Source: Pseudoxanthomonas sp. NC8 (lineage in GTDB: Bacteria > Pseudomonadota > Gammaproteobacteria > Xanthomonadales > Xanthomonadaceae). From it: 64,000 nucleotides of DNA. The notes under the pieces were generated by a model, which saw nothing but the letters and a program-made list of their open reading frames with translations, was not told the DNA's origin and made no database searches. Both the position numbers and the translations under genes were made by a program. Location: contig CP060419.1 in assembly GCA_025232375.1 (NCBI GenBank), positions 557,001 through 621,000 of the forward strand, given 5' to 3'. Numbering within the stretch: the first letter of the stretch is position 1; each line of letters starts with the position of its first letter. Below, piece after piece: positions 40,523-51,267 of this stretch.

Positions 40523-40612
40523 TGCGGCAGGGCACCTTGCTATTGGTTGCATGGGTAACTATAAAGGGAGAATGAAACAGACCGCTCCCCACGGGGTGCT
40601 CAGGAAGCCATC
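40523..40612. promoter_or_regulatory. divergent operator/promoter region MarR / hppD
   Basis: 90 bases, unusually A+T-rich for this window (TATTGGTTGCATGGGTAACT at 40541-40560, then ATAAAGG). GTTGCATGGGTAAC is an imperfect inverted repeat and the best candidate for the MarR operator. AGGAA lies seven bases before the hppD ATG. Confidence 0.45.
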
Positions 40613-41739
40613 ATGAGCGCGCAATCGCAAGCCCTCCCCCTGCCGCCGCCCCGAACGCGGGCATGCCCGTCAGCCCGTTCGACAACCCGATGGGGATCGA
40701 TGGCTTCGAATTCGTCGAGTTCGCCGCCCCGGCCGGGCAGGCCCGGCAGCTGCACGACTATTTCCGCCGCCTCGGCTTCGTCCAGGTCGCGCGGCACAAG
40801 ACCCGCCCGATCAGCACCTACCGCCGGGGCGACTGCACCTTCCTGGTCAACGAGGATCCGGACTCCTTCGCCGCGCGCTTCGCCGAGCAGCATGGCCCCA
40901 GCGCCTGCGGCTTTGCGATCCGGGTCAAGAAGCTGGCCGACTGGGCGCGCACCCCAGGCGCTGAAGAACGGCGCCGAGGCGTTCGACGCGCGCGACGAAC
41001 TGAGCAAGGCGGTGGCCGCGCCGGTGATCAAGGGCATCGGCGACTGCATGCTCTACATCGTCGACCGCTACGACGAGCAGGGCACGATCCACGACCCGGA
41101 CTACGAATACCTGCCCGGCGTGGAGCTGATGCCGCAGGGCTTCGGCCTGACCTTCATCGACCACCTGACCCACAACCTCTACCACGGCAACATGGCCAAG
41201 TGGGCCGACTACTACGAGCGGCTGTTCAACTTCCGCGAGATCCGCTACTTCGACATCAAGGGCGCCAAGACCGGCCTGCTGTCCAAGGCGATGACCGCGC
41301 CGGACGGGATGGTCCGGATCCCGCTCAACGAGTCGTCGGACCCGAAGTCGCAGATCAACGAATACCTGGACACCTACCACGGCGAGGGCATCCAGCACAT
41401 CGCCTGCTTTACCGACGACATCTACGCCACGGTGGAGAAGATGCGCGCGGCCGGCGTGGAATTCCTCGACACGCCCGACACCTATTTCGACGTGATCGAC
41501 CAGCGCATCCCGGACAGCGGCGAGGACGTGGAGCGCCTGCGCCGCAACCGGATCCTGATCGACGCCGACCCGGAGATAAGGCGGCGCCTGCTGCTGCAGA
41601 TCTTCACCCAGAACGCGGTCGGTCCGATCTTCTTCGAGATCATCCAGCGCAAGGGAAATGAAGGCTTCGGCGAGGGCAACTTCCATAGGCCCTGTTCGAG
41701 AGCATCGAGCGCGAGCAGATGCGGCGCGGCGTGCTCTGA
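40613..41739 (+). CDS. hppD: 4-hydroxyphenylpyruvate dioxygenase
   Basis: About 375 residues. Converts 4-hydroxyphenylpyruvate to homogentisate with non-heme iron. Start ATG 40613 is chosen because restoring CCTGG near 40642 links [10 protein letters not shown] to [20 protein letters not shown]. Iron ligands lie in [29 protein letters not shown] and [20 protein letters not shown]. Breaks near 40960 and 41685 (TTCCATAGGCC for TTCCAGGCC); the latter restores [16 protein letters not shown]. Upstream of hmgA by 71 bases. Confidence 0.94.
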
Positions 41740-41810
41740 CGATAAGGTCCCGGCGCGCGACGGAGGAAAGCGGCGCGCGCGCCGGGAACACGCGGAACAA
41801 CGAGGCAGTC

Positions 41811-43125
41811 ATGACCAGCGAACGCAGCGGCTACATGTCCGGTTTCGGCAACGAGTTCGCCAGCGAGGCCGTGCCCGGCACGCTGCCGCCCGGGCAGAAC
41901 TCGCCGCAGCGCGTGGCCCATGGGCTGTACGCCGAGCAGCTGTCCGGCAGCGCGTTCACCGCGCCGCGCGGGCAGAACCGGCGCAGCTGGCTGTACCGGA
42001 TACGGCCTGCGGCAATGCATGGCACGTTCGCGCTGCGGGAGCAGCCGCCTGCGTCCTTCGGCACGTTCCACAACGACTTCGGCCAGGGGCCGGTGACGCC
42101 CGACCAGCTGCGCTGGGACCCGCTGCCGTTGCCGTCGGTACCCCGCGATTTCATCGACGGCCTGTACACCGTCGCCGGCAACGGCTCGCCGGCGGCGCAG
42201 CAGGGCGTGGGCATCCACCTCTATGCCGCCGACCGCGACATGGTGGGGCGCTATTTCTACAACGCCGACGGCGAGCTGCTGCTGGTGCCGCAGCTGGGCC
42301 GGCTGCGCGTCGCCACCGAACTGGGCGTGCTGGAGGTGGAACCGCAGCAGATCGCGGTGGTGCCGCGCGGGGTGCGCTTCCGCGTCGAACTGCCCGACGG
42401 CCCGTCGCGCGGGTATGTGCTGGAGAACTTCGGCGCACTGCTGCGCCTGCCCGAACTGGGGCCGATCGGCGCGAACGGGCTGGCTAATCCGCGCGATTTC
42501 GAGGCGCCGGTGGCGGCCTACGAGGACCGCGAAGGCGCGTTCGAACTGGTCGCCAAGTTTGGGGCCACCTGTGGCGCGCCGACATCGGCCACAGCCCGCT
42601 GGACGTGGTGGTTGGCACGGCAACTACGCGCCGTACCGCTATGACCTGCGCCGCTTCAACGCGATCGGTTCGATCAGTTTCGACCACCCCGATCCTTCGA
42701 TCTTCACCGTGCTCACCGCGCCCAGCGACACGCCGGGCACGGCGAACGTGGATTTCGCGATCTTCCCGCCGCGCTGGCTGGTGGCGCAGCACACCTTCCG
42801 CCCGCCGTGGTTCCACCGCAACGTGGCCAGCGAGTTCATGGGGCTGGTGCACGGCGCCTACGACGCCAAGGCCGAGGGCTTCGTTCCCGGCGGCTGTTCG
42901 CTGCACAACTGCATGAGCGGGCACGGCCCGGATGCGGCCACGTTCGAGAAGGCCTCGGCCGCGGACCTGTCGCGTCCGGACGTGGTCGCCGACACGATGG
43001 CCTTCATGTTCGAGACGCGGGCGGTGATCCGGCCGACCGCGCAGGCGCTGGACGCCGCACATCGCCAGCGCGGCTACCAGGCCTGCTGGGCGGGGCTGCG
43101 CCGGCGGTTCACAGCGCCGGGCTGA
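41811..43125 (+). CDS. hmgA: homogentisate 1,2-dioxygenase
   Basis: About 438 residues. Opens homogentisate to maleylacetoacetate. [20 protein letters not shown] and [20 protein letters not shown] open the protein; the jelly-roll core holds [20 protein letters not shown], and the catalytic block [20 protein letters not shown], then [20 protein letters not shown] supplies the iron ligands. Two one-base losses near 42562 and 42612 in G-runs shift the frame; repaired text reads [20 protein letters not shown]. Next gene is unrelated, so maiA/fahA functions are not here. Confidence 0.94.
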
Positions 43126-43263
43126 GCGCGCGCCGTGCCGGCGCCGATCAGTGCGCGTCGGCAGTCCTGCACGGCCCCGGCGGTGGGCGGCCGGGTCGCC
43201 TTCGCCTGCCGTTGACGGCGGCTTTGCCAGCCTCGGTGCAACGCTCGCGCCGGGGAACGCTGC

Positions 43264-43902
43264 ATGTCGACCAGGACGTTGGATGCCTGCCTGCTGGCCT
43301 TCGCCCCGGTGGTCGCCTCGTGCGCCCGTGCGCCGGCCGACGCCTCCCGCGAAACGGCCTTGGCGCGATGCGGCCGGCGCCGAGCCGGCGCTGGACGAGC
43401 CACAGGAAGACGTGCCCCCGGCCACCGCGCCCGGCGCCGCGGCCGCGCTGGCGCCGTCACTGGCGGACTTCGAACGTTCCGCGCCGGTGCCTTTCGGCAG
43501 CGACGCCCAGGCGCTGCGCCAAGCACATGCCGGCGACCTGGAGGGCGGCGGGGCGGAGGGCTGCCACTTCCTGCGCTGTTCCAGCAACCGCGTCCGGCGC
43601 ATGGCTATGGCACCGGCTTCATGGTCGAGGGCGGGCGCTTCGTGCGCATGGACGTGGACGACCCGGCGGCGACCGCGCCGGGCGGCGGCCGGGTCGGCAT
43701 GTCCGCCGCGGAAATCAGCGCGCTGTATCCCGGCCGCATCGAGGCCCGCCCGCACAAGTACGTGGAAGGCGCGCAGTACCTGCGGGTGACCCACGAAGGC
43801 AGCCCGACCGTGCTGCTGTTCGAGACCGATGCACAGGCCCGGGTGCAGGCATGGCGGCTCGGCCTGCCGCCGCAGGTCGACTATGTCGAGGGCTGCGGCT
43901 GA
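43264..43902 (+). CDS. putative lipoprotein
   Basis: About 212 residues. The start MSTRTLDACLLAFAPVVASC ends in a lipobox-like VASCA. The middle is Ala/Pro/Glu-rich, then a domain with GYGTGFMVEGGRFVRMDVDD, GGGRVGMSAAEISALYPGRI, EARPHKYVEGAQYLRVTHEG and ETDAQARVQAWRLGLPPQVD. The last part resembles small beta-rich domains found next to calcium or trypsin-inhibitor-like envelope proteins, but I cannot name the family. Breaks near 43362 (GCCTTGGCG) and 43580 repair the frame. Confidence 0.6.
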   Translation: MSTRTLDACLLAFAPVVASCARAPADASRETALARCGRRRAGAGRATGRRAPGHRARRRGRAGAVTGGLRTFRAGAFRQRRPGAAPSTCRRPGGRRGGGLPLPALFQQPRPAHGYGTGFMVEGGRFVRMDVDDPAATAPGGGRVGMSAAEISALYPGRIEARPHKYVEGAQYLRVTHEGSPTVLLFETDAQARVQAWRLGLPPQVDYVEGCG

Positions 43903-44005
43903 GGTACCGCCGCGCCGGGATCGACGGCGGCATCGGAGTCGGGCATAGAATCGGCGGACGGGCCGGGGATGTGGCCGGGCAGGGCGCCAGATGGAGGATG
44001 CGGCG

Positions 44006-44954
44006 ATGGCGGAAGCGTTGGGACTGTTCGCGCTGGGCCTGCTCGCGCTGGCGCTGGGCGGCGATTCGGTAGTCAAGGAATATCCGGGCTGGCGCAGCGG
44101 CTGGGGATGCGGCCGTTCGTGGCCGGGTTGCTGCTGCTCGCCTTCGGCACCTCGGTTCCGGAACTGGCCGTCAACCTGCGCGCGATGTGGCAGCAGGAGG
44201 CGCACCTCGCGCTGGGAAATGCCATAGGCAGCAACGTGGTCAACTTCGGCCTGAGCCTCGGCCTGGCGGCGCTGGCCGCACCATTGCTGCTGCGGGCGCG
44301 CCTGCTGGTGCCGATGCTGGTGCTGCTGGTGGTGGCCACCTTCGCGCTGATGGTGTTCGGCCTGGACGGCTATGTCGGCAGGATCGAGGGTGCTGCGCTG
44401 CTGACCGGGTTCCTCGCCGCCACCGCCTTCATGTTGCGCCACGCACGCCACGCCGATGCGGAGGCGCAGGAGGAGATCGTCGCGTTCGCCAGTACCGACA
44501 CCGGCCCAGCCCGCAACCTGTTGCGGCTGGTGGTCGCCGCGGCGCTGCTGTACCTCGGCGCGCGCTGGGTGGTTTCCAGCAGCCTCGTTTTCGGCCGCGC
44601 CTGGGCATGACCCCGCTCATGGTCGGCCTGCTGCCGGTGGCCATCGGCACCGCGCTGCCGGAGATCGCCGCAGCCATCGTGGCGGCCCGGCGCGGGCAGG
44701 GCGACATGGTCGCCGGGCACGTGATCGGATCGAGCCTGTTCAACCTGCTGGCGATCGTCGGCGGCATGGCCGCGTTCCAGCCACTGGCCTTGCCGGCCTC
44801 GTTCGTGAAGTTCGAGCTGCCGGCGGTGCTGGCACTGACCCTGCTGGTCTATCCGCTGCTGCGCAGCGGACGGCGCATCAGCCAGCAGGAAGGCGGAATC
44901 CTGTGCTTTGGTGTTCCTACGCGGGTGGTGGTGGAAGTGCTGCTGTTCCTGTAA
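44006..44954 (+). CDS. calcium/sodium antiporter (CaCA family, YrbG-like)
   Basis: About 316 residues and ten helices. Both conserved alpha repeats are present: FGTSVPELAVNLRAM with GNAIGSNVVNFGLSLGLAAL, and IGTALPEIAAAIVAARRGQG with HVIGSSLFNLLAIVGG. These Glu- and Asn/Ser-containing repeats form the ion site. ATG 44006 is preferred to 43991 because GGAGG lies seven bases before it. Breaks near 44085 (one G short) and 44603 (CGCGCCTGGGC). Convergent with the Mnh operon that follows; both deal with cation balance. Confidence 0.85.
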
Positions 44955-45052
44955 CAGCCGCGCCACGATGCGGCATGGTCGTCCGCGGCGAGGAACGCGC
45001 CGCCGCGCGCGATGAAACCCGAAGCTCCAGCGCTTCTTCCGCGCCTGCGGCG

Positions 45053-45081
45053 TGGCGTCGCCGGCAAGTGCGGTTCCTACC
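45053..45081 (-). repeat. possible GTAG-headed repeat
   Basis: On the minus strand the text reads GTAGGAACCGCACTTGCCGG, then CGACGCC. It resembles the arm of the repeat at 60320 (both have GTAGGA, then CCGG and GGCGAC) and lies between convergent genes. The internal hairpin is imperfect, so this is a degenerate copy at best. Confidence 0.35.
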
Positions 45082-45427
45082 GCGTGCCTGGATCCTCGCC
45101 GGTCGGCTCCGTCCCCGGTTGCGGCGGCCGCTCGGCCATGTGCAGCGACAGTGCCGCCTTGGCCATCAGGTGCGCGCTGATCGGCGCGGTGATGAACAGG
45201 AACGCGGTCACCAGCAGTTCGCGCGGTTGCGGATCGGAGCCGGACAACAGGTGGTAACCGACCGAGGCCAGCAGCACGCAGCCCACGCCCAGCGTGGTGG
45301 CCTTGGTCGGGCCGTGCAGGCGCTTGAAGAACTCCGACAGCTTCATAAGGCTGTACGAGCCGAGCAGGATGAAGAAGCTGCCGGCCGCCAGCAGCAGGAC
45401 CAGGGCGATGGCCACGAGCCAGCTCAT
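45077..45427 (-). CDS. mnhG: Mrp-type Na+/H+ antiporter subunit G
   Basis: 116 residues with three membrane helices: VAIALVLLLAAGSFFILLGS, TLGVGCVLLASVGYHLL and LLVTAFLFITAPISAHLMAK. The KLSEFFKRLHGPTKATTLGV stretch is the hallmark of subunit G (MnhG/PhaG). Intact. Last gene of the operon; its start overlaps the mnhF stop as ATGA. Works only as part of the seven-subunit complex in the inner membrane. Confidence 0.92.
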   Translation of the reverse strand: MSWLVAIALVLLLAAGSFFILLGSYSLMKLSEFFKRLHGPTKATTLGVGCVLLASVGYHLLSGSDPQPRELLVTAFLFITAPISAHLMAKAALSLHMAERPPQPGTEPTGEDPGTR

Positions 45428-45710
45428 TCGACGATGTCCCGACGCAGCACGTACTTGCTCAGCACCACGGTGCCGACGAAACCGAGCATGGCGATGACCA
45501 GAGCCGCCTCGAAGTAGACCGCGGTGCCCATAGGTGCATGCCGAACAGCATCAGCTGGGCGATGCCGGCGACGAACAGCGTGTCCCAGGCCAGGATCCGG
45601 TCCGGCACGGTCGGCCCGCGCAGCAGCCGGTACAGCGCCAGCAGCATGGCCACGCCGACCACGTGCATCGAGCCGGTGATCGCCCACGCCACCAGCACCT
45701 GCGGGCTCAC
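45424..45710 (-). CDS. mnhF: Mrp-type antiporter subunit F
   Basis: About 95 residues from GTG 45710, which overlaps the mnhE stop. Three helices: VLVAWAITGSMHVVGVAMLL, LYRLLRGPTVPDRILAWDTL (the conserved GPTVPDR motif of subunit F) and FEAALVIAMLGFVGTVVLSK. One break near 45533 (CCCATAGGTGC) is repaired so that LFGMH leads into the YFEAAL helix. Overlaps mnhG by four bases. Confidence 0.88.
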
Positions 45711-46217
45711 GGGAAGATCTCCATCAGCGGCACCTCGTAGCGGGTCTTGATCTGGCGGATCACCTTGCCGGCATCCTCCAGGTGCAGCACGTGCACCAGC
45801 AGGTAGCGGCGGTCGTCGGACAGCGCCGAGGACACCGTGCCGGGGTGAGGGTGATGATGCTGGTGAGTGCGGCGATGCCGTGGATGTTGGCGATGTCCAG
45901 CGGCACCCAGATGAAACCGGGGTTGATCTTCCGCTCCGGGCCGAGCACCTGCAGGGCCACGGTGATGTTGGAGCGGATGATGTCCAGCAGCAGGATGCCC
46001 AGCATCCGCGGCACGCCGCGCACGCTGCCGACGCGGGCGAACTCGCGGTCCAGCCGCGCGGCGAACGCCGGCACCAGCACCATGGGACCAGTGCCATCAG
46101 CGCGTGGCCGGTCGTGACCTTGGTCGTTCATCAGCAGCCAGAAGCAGAACACGACCACGCTCAGCGGCGGCGAGGGCAGCCAGCGCTTGCGCCAACGGGG
46201 AGGCGACGTTCGCCCAT
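45707..46217 (-). CDS. mnhE: Mrp-type antiporter subunit E
   Basis: About 170 residues. MGERRLPVWRKRWLPSPPLS (after repair near 46205) precedes helices VVVFCFWLLMND and LMALV-MVLVPAFAARLD; then GVPRMLGILLLDIIRSNITV, ALQVLGPERKINPGFIWVPL, TSIITLTPGTVSS and the C-terminal LVHVLHLEDAGKVIRQIKTR. These are standard for subunit E. Breaks near 46205, 46125, 46085 and 45845. ATG overlaps the mnhD TGA by one base. Confidence 0.85.
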
Positions 46218-47774
46218 CACGGCTGCCTCAGCGCCGGCGTCGCCGCGCGCACCTGCTGCACGTAGTCGCCGGGCGACAGCAGCTGGGCAGCGGTGGCGCG
46301 GGTGTAGTCCAGCAGCGGCGCGGCGGCCAGCACCATGGCGATGCCGTAGCCCAGCAGCAGCACGGTGGCCGCGGTTTCCAGCGGCCGGCTCGGCGCGTGC
46401 GGCAACGCGTCGGCGGGGGTGTAGGCGGCGAACCGTTCCGGCGCCGCATCGGGCCAGGGTTCGGTGCGCCAGAACAGGCGCGTGCCGGCACGCGCCAAGC
46501 CGACCAGCATCAGGAAACTGCTGCCCAGCACCAGCGACCAGATCCAGGCCGTGCGCGTGCCCGCCGGCACCGCTTCGAGCAGCAGCAGCTTGCCGATGAA
46601 GCCCGACAGCGGCGGCAGCCCGGCCAGCGACACCGCCGCGATAGGAACAGCACGCCCGGGACGACGTGTCCGGGCAGGGCGGCGATGACGTCCTTGCTGT
46701 CGCCGGCGCCGCCGCGACGGCGGCGGATCAGGTCGGCGAGCAGGAACAGCGCCGCGCCGGCGAAGGTGCTGTGCACCAGGTAGTACAGGCCAGCGGCAAT
46801 GGTGCCGGCAGTGGCCAGGGCGAAGGCGATGAACAGTGTCGCCGCCGACCCCAGCACCAGGTACGCGGTCTGCGAACGCAGCCGGCGCGAGGCCAGCACG
46901 CCGAGCGCGGCCAGCACCAGGCTGGCGCTGCCGAGCACCAGCAGCGCCGGTAAGGCTGAATCCGTGCAGCGCCCCGGCACCGAAGCTCAGCAGGCATGCC
47001 CGCAGCACCGCATACAGGCCGACCTTGGTCATCACCGCGAACAGTGCCGCCACCGCCGCCGGTGCATGGGTGTAGGTCTGAGGCAGCCAGAAGTACATCG
47101 GCAGCAGCGCGGCCTTGGCGCAGAACACCACCAGCAGCAGCCCGGCTGCGGCCTGGATATAGTAAGGTCCTGCACCGGCGCCTGCGCCACCCGCACCGCC
47201 ATCTCGGCCATGTTCAGCGTGCCGAGCAGGCCGTAGAGCAGGCCCAGCGCGATCAGGAACAGGGCCGATGCGGTGACGTTGAAGGCCACGTAGTGCAGGC
47301 CGGCGCGCATGCGCTCGCCGCGCCCGCCGCTGAGCATCAGCCCGTACGAGGCGATCAGCAGCACCTCGAAGAACACGAACAGGTTGAACATGTCGCCGGT
47401 CAGGAATGCACCGTTGAGTCCCATCAGCTGGAACTGGAAGAAGGCGTGGAAGTGCGGCGCACGCCGGTCCCAGCCGGCGCAGGCATGCAGCAGGCAGGCC
47501 GCCGCCAGCAGCAGGCCGACCAGCAGCATCAGTGCCGACAGCCGGTCGACCATCAGCGCGATGCCCAGCCGCGCCGGCCAGTCGCCGAGGTAGACCTCGA
47601 TGCGACCGGTCGCCGCGTCGGTAGCGAGCAGGACCGCCACCACCAGCATCGCGCCCAGGAGGTCCAGGCCACGATCCGCTGCGGCAGCATGCCGAACCGG
47701 CGGTGCTCGAAGAACAGCACCAGCGCCGCGGCGAACAGCGGGACCAGGATCGGCAGAAGCGGCAGGTGGTTCAT
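46217..47774 (-). CDS. mnhD: Mrp-type antiporter subunit D
   Basis: About 519 residues, a NuoM/NuoN-like proton-translocating subunit with about 14 helices. Landmarks: LDLLG-type N-terminus NHLPLLPILVPLFAAALVLF, DRLSALMLLVGLLLAAACLL, FQLMGLNGAFLTGDMFNLFV with FFEVLLIASYGLML (key Glu), AALLPMYFWLPQTYTHAPAA (key Lys in KAALLP), LYYLVHSTFAGAALFLLADL and VSLAGLPPLSGFIGKLLLLE. Breaks near 47663, 47160, 46955 and 46640. Its start overlaps the mnhC stop as ATGA. Confidence 0.9.
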
Positions 47775-48269
47775 GCGCCGTCCCCACGCTGGCCGCCATC
47801 GGAGCTGCCATTGCCGCGGCCATCGACTCCTCGCGTGCCGCGATGCCGGCCACGCCCTTCGTCGCCGGCATTGGCCTCGCGCGCGCGCCTGTCCTCGTGC
47901 CGGCGTAACTCGTTGCGCTTGAACTCGCGTTCTGCGCGGCTGCCGTCGACATGGTCGCTGTCGTTGTCGGCGCGGCTGCGGATCGCGACCACGATGCTCA
48001 CCGCGGTCATGGCGAAGGCGATGACGATGGCGGTCAGCACCAGGGCCTGCGGCAGGGGGTCGGTGTAGTGGGGTAAGGTCGGTGGCCACGCCATCGCGCA
48101 GCACCGGCGGCTTGCCCGCCACCAGCCGTCCGCTGGCGAAGATCAGCAGGTTGGTGGCGTACGACAGCAGGGTCAGGCCCAGGATCACGTCGAAGCTGCG
48201 CGCGCGCAGCAGCAGGTACACGCCCGCGGCGGTGAGGATGCCGATCGCGCTTGCCATCGCCAGTTCCAT
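47771..48269 (-). CDS. mnhC: Mrp-type antiporter subunit C
   Basis: About 166 residues, NuoK-like. ELAMASAIGILTAAGVYLLL, RSFDVILGLTLLSYATNLLI, FASGRLVAGKPPVL and DPLPQALVLTAIVIAFAMTA are the three helices and the conserved loop before helix 3. A break near 48075 (GGGGTAAGGTCGG, CCTTACC for CCTGACC) shifts the frame between loop and helix. The C-terminal 50 residues are a charged Arg/Asp/Gly tail not usual for short MnhC proteins. Confidence 0.88.
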
Positions 48270-48802
48270 CAGCACCCCTCCGTGCACGTGTCCATCAGCG
48301 CAGCTCGCCGGTGCGGGTGGATCGGGTGCCCGGCTCCATCACGCCCCAGGTGCGCGACGAGCGTGCGCGAGGGCTTGATCGTGCCCAGCATCGACAGGAT
48401 CAGCATGGCGCCGCCGAACACCACCAGGTACACGCCCGTGTCGAAGCCGATCGCGCTGGCCAGCGGCACCTTGCCGACCAGCGGCACGTCCAGGTCCACG
48501 TGCCCGCTGGTCAGGAATTCGACTTCGAGCACGATCGAGGCCGCGCCGCTGATTCCGGCCACCATCAGGCCCACGCCGATGCAGCGGATGTAATCGAAGC
48601 CGAAGCGCGACTCGACCGAGGCCGCGCCCTGGATCACGTACTGGATCAGCAGCGGCACCGCCAGCACCAGTCCGGCGATGAAGCCGCCACCGGGCGCGTT
48701 GTGCCCGCGCAGGAACAGGAACACCGACACGGTCAGGGTCAGCGGGAACATCAGCTGGGTAAGGTCGGCCGGCACCGGCAGCTTGATCGGCGGGCCGGAC
48801 AT
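48269..48802 (-). CDS. mnhB: Mrp-type antiporter subunit B
   Basis: About 177 residues. LTQLMFPLTLTVSVFLFLRG, then HNAPGGGFIAGLVLAVPLLI (conserved H-N-x-PGGGF motif), RCIGVGLMVAGISGAASIVL and GFDTGVYLVVFGGAMLILSM. Start ATG 48802 overlaps the mnhA stop (TGATG), and its own stop overlaps the mnhC ATG. The last 25 residues (after TLVAHLG, near 48355) may be read in a shifted frame, because the family tail is usually short and hydrophilic. Confidence 0.87.
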   Translation of the reverse strand: MSGPPIKLPVPADLTQLMFPLTLTVSVFLFLRGHNAPGGGFIAGLVLAVPLLIQYVIQGAASVESRFGFDYIRCIGVGLMVAGISGAASIVLEVEFLTSGHVDLDVPLVGKVPLASAIGFDTGVYLVVFGGAMLILSMLGTIKPSRTLVAHLGRDGAGHPIHPHRRAALMDTCTEGC

Positions 48803-51125
48803 CACCTTCTCCGGCGCCAGCCCGCGCGCCGCAGCAGCGCGTGCACGATCAGCGCGGCGATGCCGAATACGGTGATCTCGCCGAAGGTGTCGAAGCCGCG
48901 GAAGTCGACCAGGATCACGTTGACCACGTTGCGGCCGTACGCCTCGGGCAGCGCGCGCGCCAGCATCTCCAGGCTCGCCGGTTCGCCGGGCGGGCGGGTC
49001 ATCACCGCATACGAAAGCAGGCCGATGCCGATGCCTGCCGCCAGCGCCACGGCGACGTCGCGGACGCGCCGCCGCGGTGCGCGCTCGGGCGGCGAGCGCG
49101 GCGGCAGGTAGTGCAGGCCGAGCAGCAGCAGGGCCAGGCTGACCATCTCCACCAGCAGCTGGGTCAGGTAAGGTCCGGCGCCGACAGGAACACGAAGGTA
49201 AGGCTGACCATCAGTCCGGCGCCGCCGAGCACGATCAGGGCCAGCAGGCGCTGCCGGTAGATCTTCACCGTGTACAGCGCGCAGGCGACCAGCACCAGCC
49301 ACAGCAGCCAGCCCAGCAGCGGCATCGGCTGCGGGGCGCGCAGTGGCGGCAGCGCATGCGTACCGGACACGAACGGCGCCGCGCCGGCCGCCAGCGCCGC
49401 CAGCACCAGCCAGACCAGACTGCGCTGCAGGCTGCCGTTGGCGATCGCGGCGGTGAAGCGCTCGGCCAGCGCGTACAGCGCCTCCATGTTCCAGCGGAAC
49501 AGGCGGCGCCCGAACGAGCGGCGCACGTTCGCATGCAGGTCCAGCAGCCGGCGCAGGCCGAAGTAGAGCGCGATGCCGCCGACGGTGCCGGCCATGCTCA
49601 TCAGCAGCGGCTTGTTGAAGCCATGCCAAATCGCCAGGTCGTACGACGGCATCGCGCTGCCGAGGATCGCCGAGGCACCGGCATGCAGCACCGGCGCCAC
49701 GGTCCAGGCCGGGAACATGCCCACCGCCACGCACAGCAGGACAAGCACTTCGACCGGGATCTTCATCCAGCGCGGCGGTTCGTGCGGCGTCCGGTCCAGC
49801 CCGTGCGGCCCGTCGCCGAAGAAGGTCTCGTGGACGAAGCGCAGGCTGTAGGCGACGCCGAACGCGGCGTAGAGCAGCGCGGCGATGCTGATCGCGATGG
49901 CCATCCCGCGGTGGCCGTCGATGTCCAGCGCCTCGGCGAAGAACATCTCCTTGGACAGGAAGCCGTTGAGCAGCGGGATGCCGGCCATCGCCAGCGAGGC
50001 GGTGATCGCCAGCGCGCTGGTGACCGGCATGAACCTTCGCAGGTTGCCGAGCCGGCGCATGTCGCGGGTGCCGGTCTCGTGGTCGATGATGCCGGCGGCC
50101 ATGAACAGCGAGGCCTTGAAGGTGGCGTGGTTGAGGATGTGGAACACGCCGGCGACCACCGCCATCGGCGTGGACAGGCCGAACAGCAGGGTGATCAGGC
50201 CCAGGTGCGAGATCGTGGAGTAGGCCAGCAGGCCCTTGAGGTCGTGCTGGAAGATCGCGTACCACGCGCCGAGCAGCAGGGTGATCGCACCGATGCCGCT
50301 GACGGTGTAGAAAAACAGGTCGGTGCCGGCCAGCGCCGGATGCAGCCGCGCCAGCAGGAACACGCCGGCCTTCACCATCGTCGCCGAATGCAGGTAGGCC
50401 GATACCGGCGTCGGCGCGGCCATCGCGTGCGGCAGCCAGAAGTGCAGCGGGAACTGCGCGCTCTTGGTGAACACGCCGGCCAGCATAAGGCCCAGCACCC
50501 ATGGATACAGCGCGCTGGCCCGGATCAGGTCGCCGGAGGCGAGCACGGTGTCCAGGTCGTAGCTGCCGACGATGCGCCCGATCAGCAGCACGCCGCCGAG
50601 CAGGGCCAGGCCACCGCCGCCGGTGATCGCCGGGGCCATGCGCGCGCCTTCGCGTGCGTCCTGGTTCCTGTACCAGAAGCCGATCAGCAGGAAGGAGCTC
50701 AGGCTGGTCAGTTCCCAGAACACCAGCAGCAGGAGCAGGTTGCCGGCGATGACCACGCCCAGCATCGAACCCATGAACAGCAGCAGGCAGCCGAAGAAGC
50801 GCGGCGCGCTGTCCTCCGTGGTAAGGTAGTAGTGCGCGTACATCACTACCAGCGCGCCGATCGCCAGCACCAGTCCGGCGAACATCCAGGCCAGTCCGTC
50901 CAGGCGCAGGTCGAAGTCCAGGCCCAGCTGCGGGATCCAGGCGTGGTCGGCGCGCAGCGTCCAGCCGTGCAGTACCGCCGGCGTGGCCCAGGCCAGCACC
51001 AGCAGGCCCAGCAACGGCGCTGCCGCGGCGATCCACGCCACCTGTCCGCGCGGGCGCATGCGCAGGAACACCATCGCCGCGGCCATGGGAACGGCAGGGC
51101 GAGCAGGATTTAGGAACGGGATCAT
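48802..51125 (-). CDS. mnhA: Mrp-type antiporter subunit A
   Basis: About 774 residues; NuoL-like core plus C-terminal MBH-type domain. GIGALVVMYAHYYL-like region, LLLLVFWELTSLSSFLLIGF (key Glu), FTKSAQFPLHFWLPHAMAAP (key Lys), YLHSATMVKAGVFLLARLHP, LAYSTISHLGLITLLFGLST, HILNHATFKASLFMAAGIID and MAGIPLLNGFLSKEMFFAEA. The C-terminus VNVILVDFRGFDTFGEITVF is a typical subunit A/B junction. A false stop near 49168 (GACCTTACCTGACC) repairs to LALTQLLVEMV. A second break near the start (51085-51115) disturbs the first helix. First gene of mnhABCDEFG. Confidence 0.9.
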
Positions 51126-51267
51126 CCGTGGACAGGATCGGTCGGCGTGAAACAGGCCCGAGTGTAACAGCCGCTTTCCGCGGCCTTGCCGCCACGCGCG
51201 CCGCGTGGGTGGTAAGACGCTCCTACAATGGGACGATGTCGATTCTTCTCCCCCGATACGGATGCAG

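Noticed and set aside
49356-51113. Long open frame on the plus strand opposite mnhA (and similar long frames opposite the decarboxylase at 7771-9111 and opposite the AspT gene at 1689-2606)
   Set aside because: They are antisense shadows of high-G+C genes: no ribosome binding site, compositional bias from the opposite strand, and no recognisable protein features.
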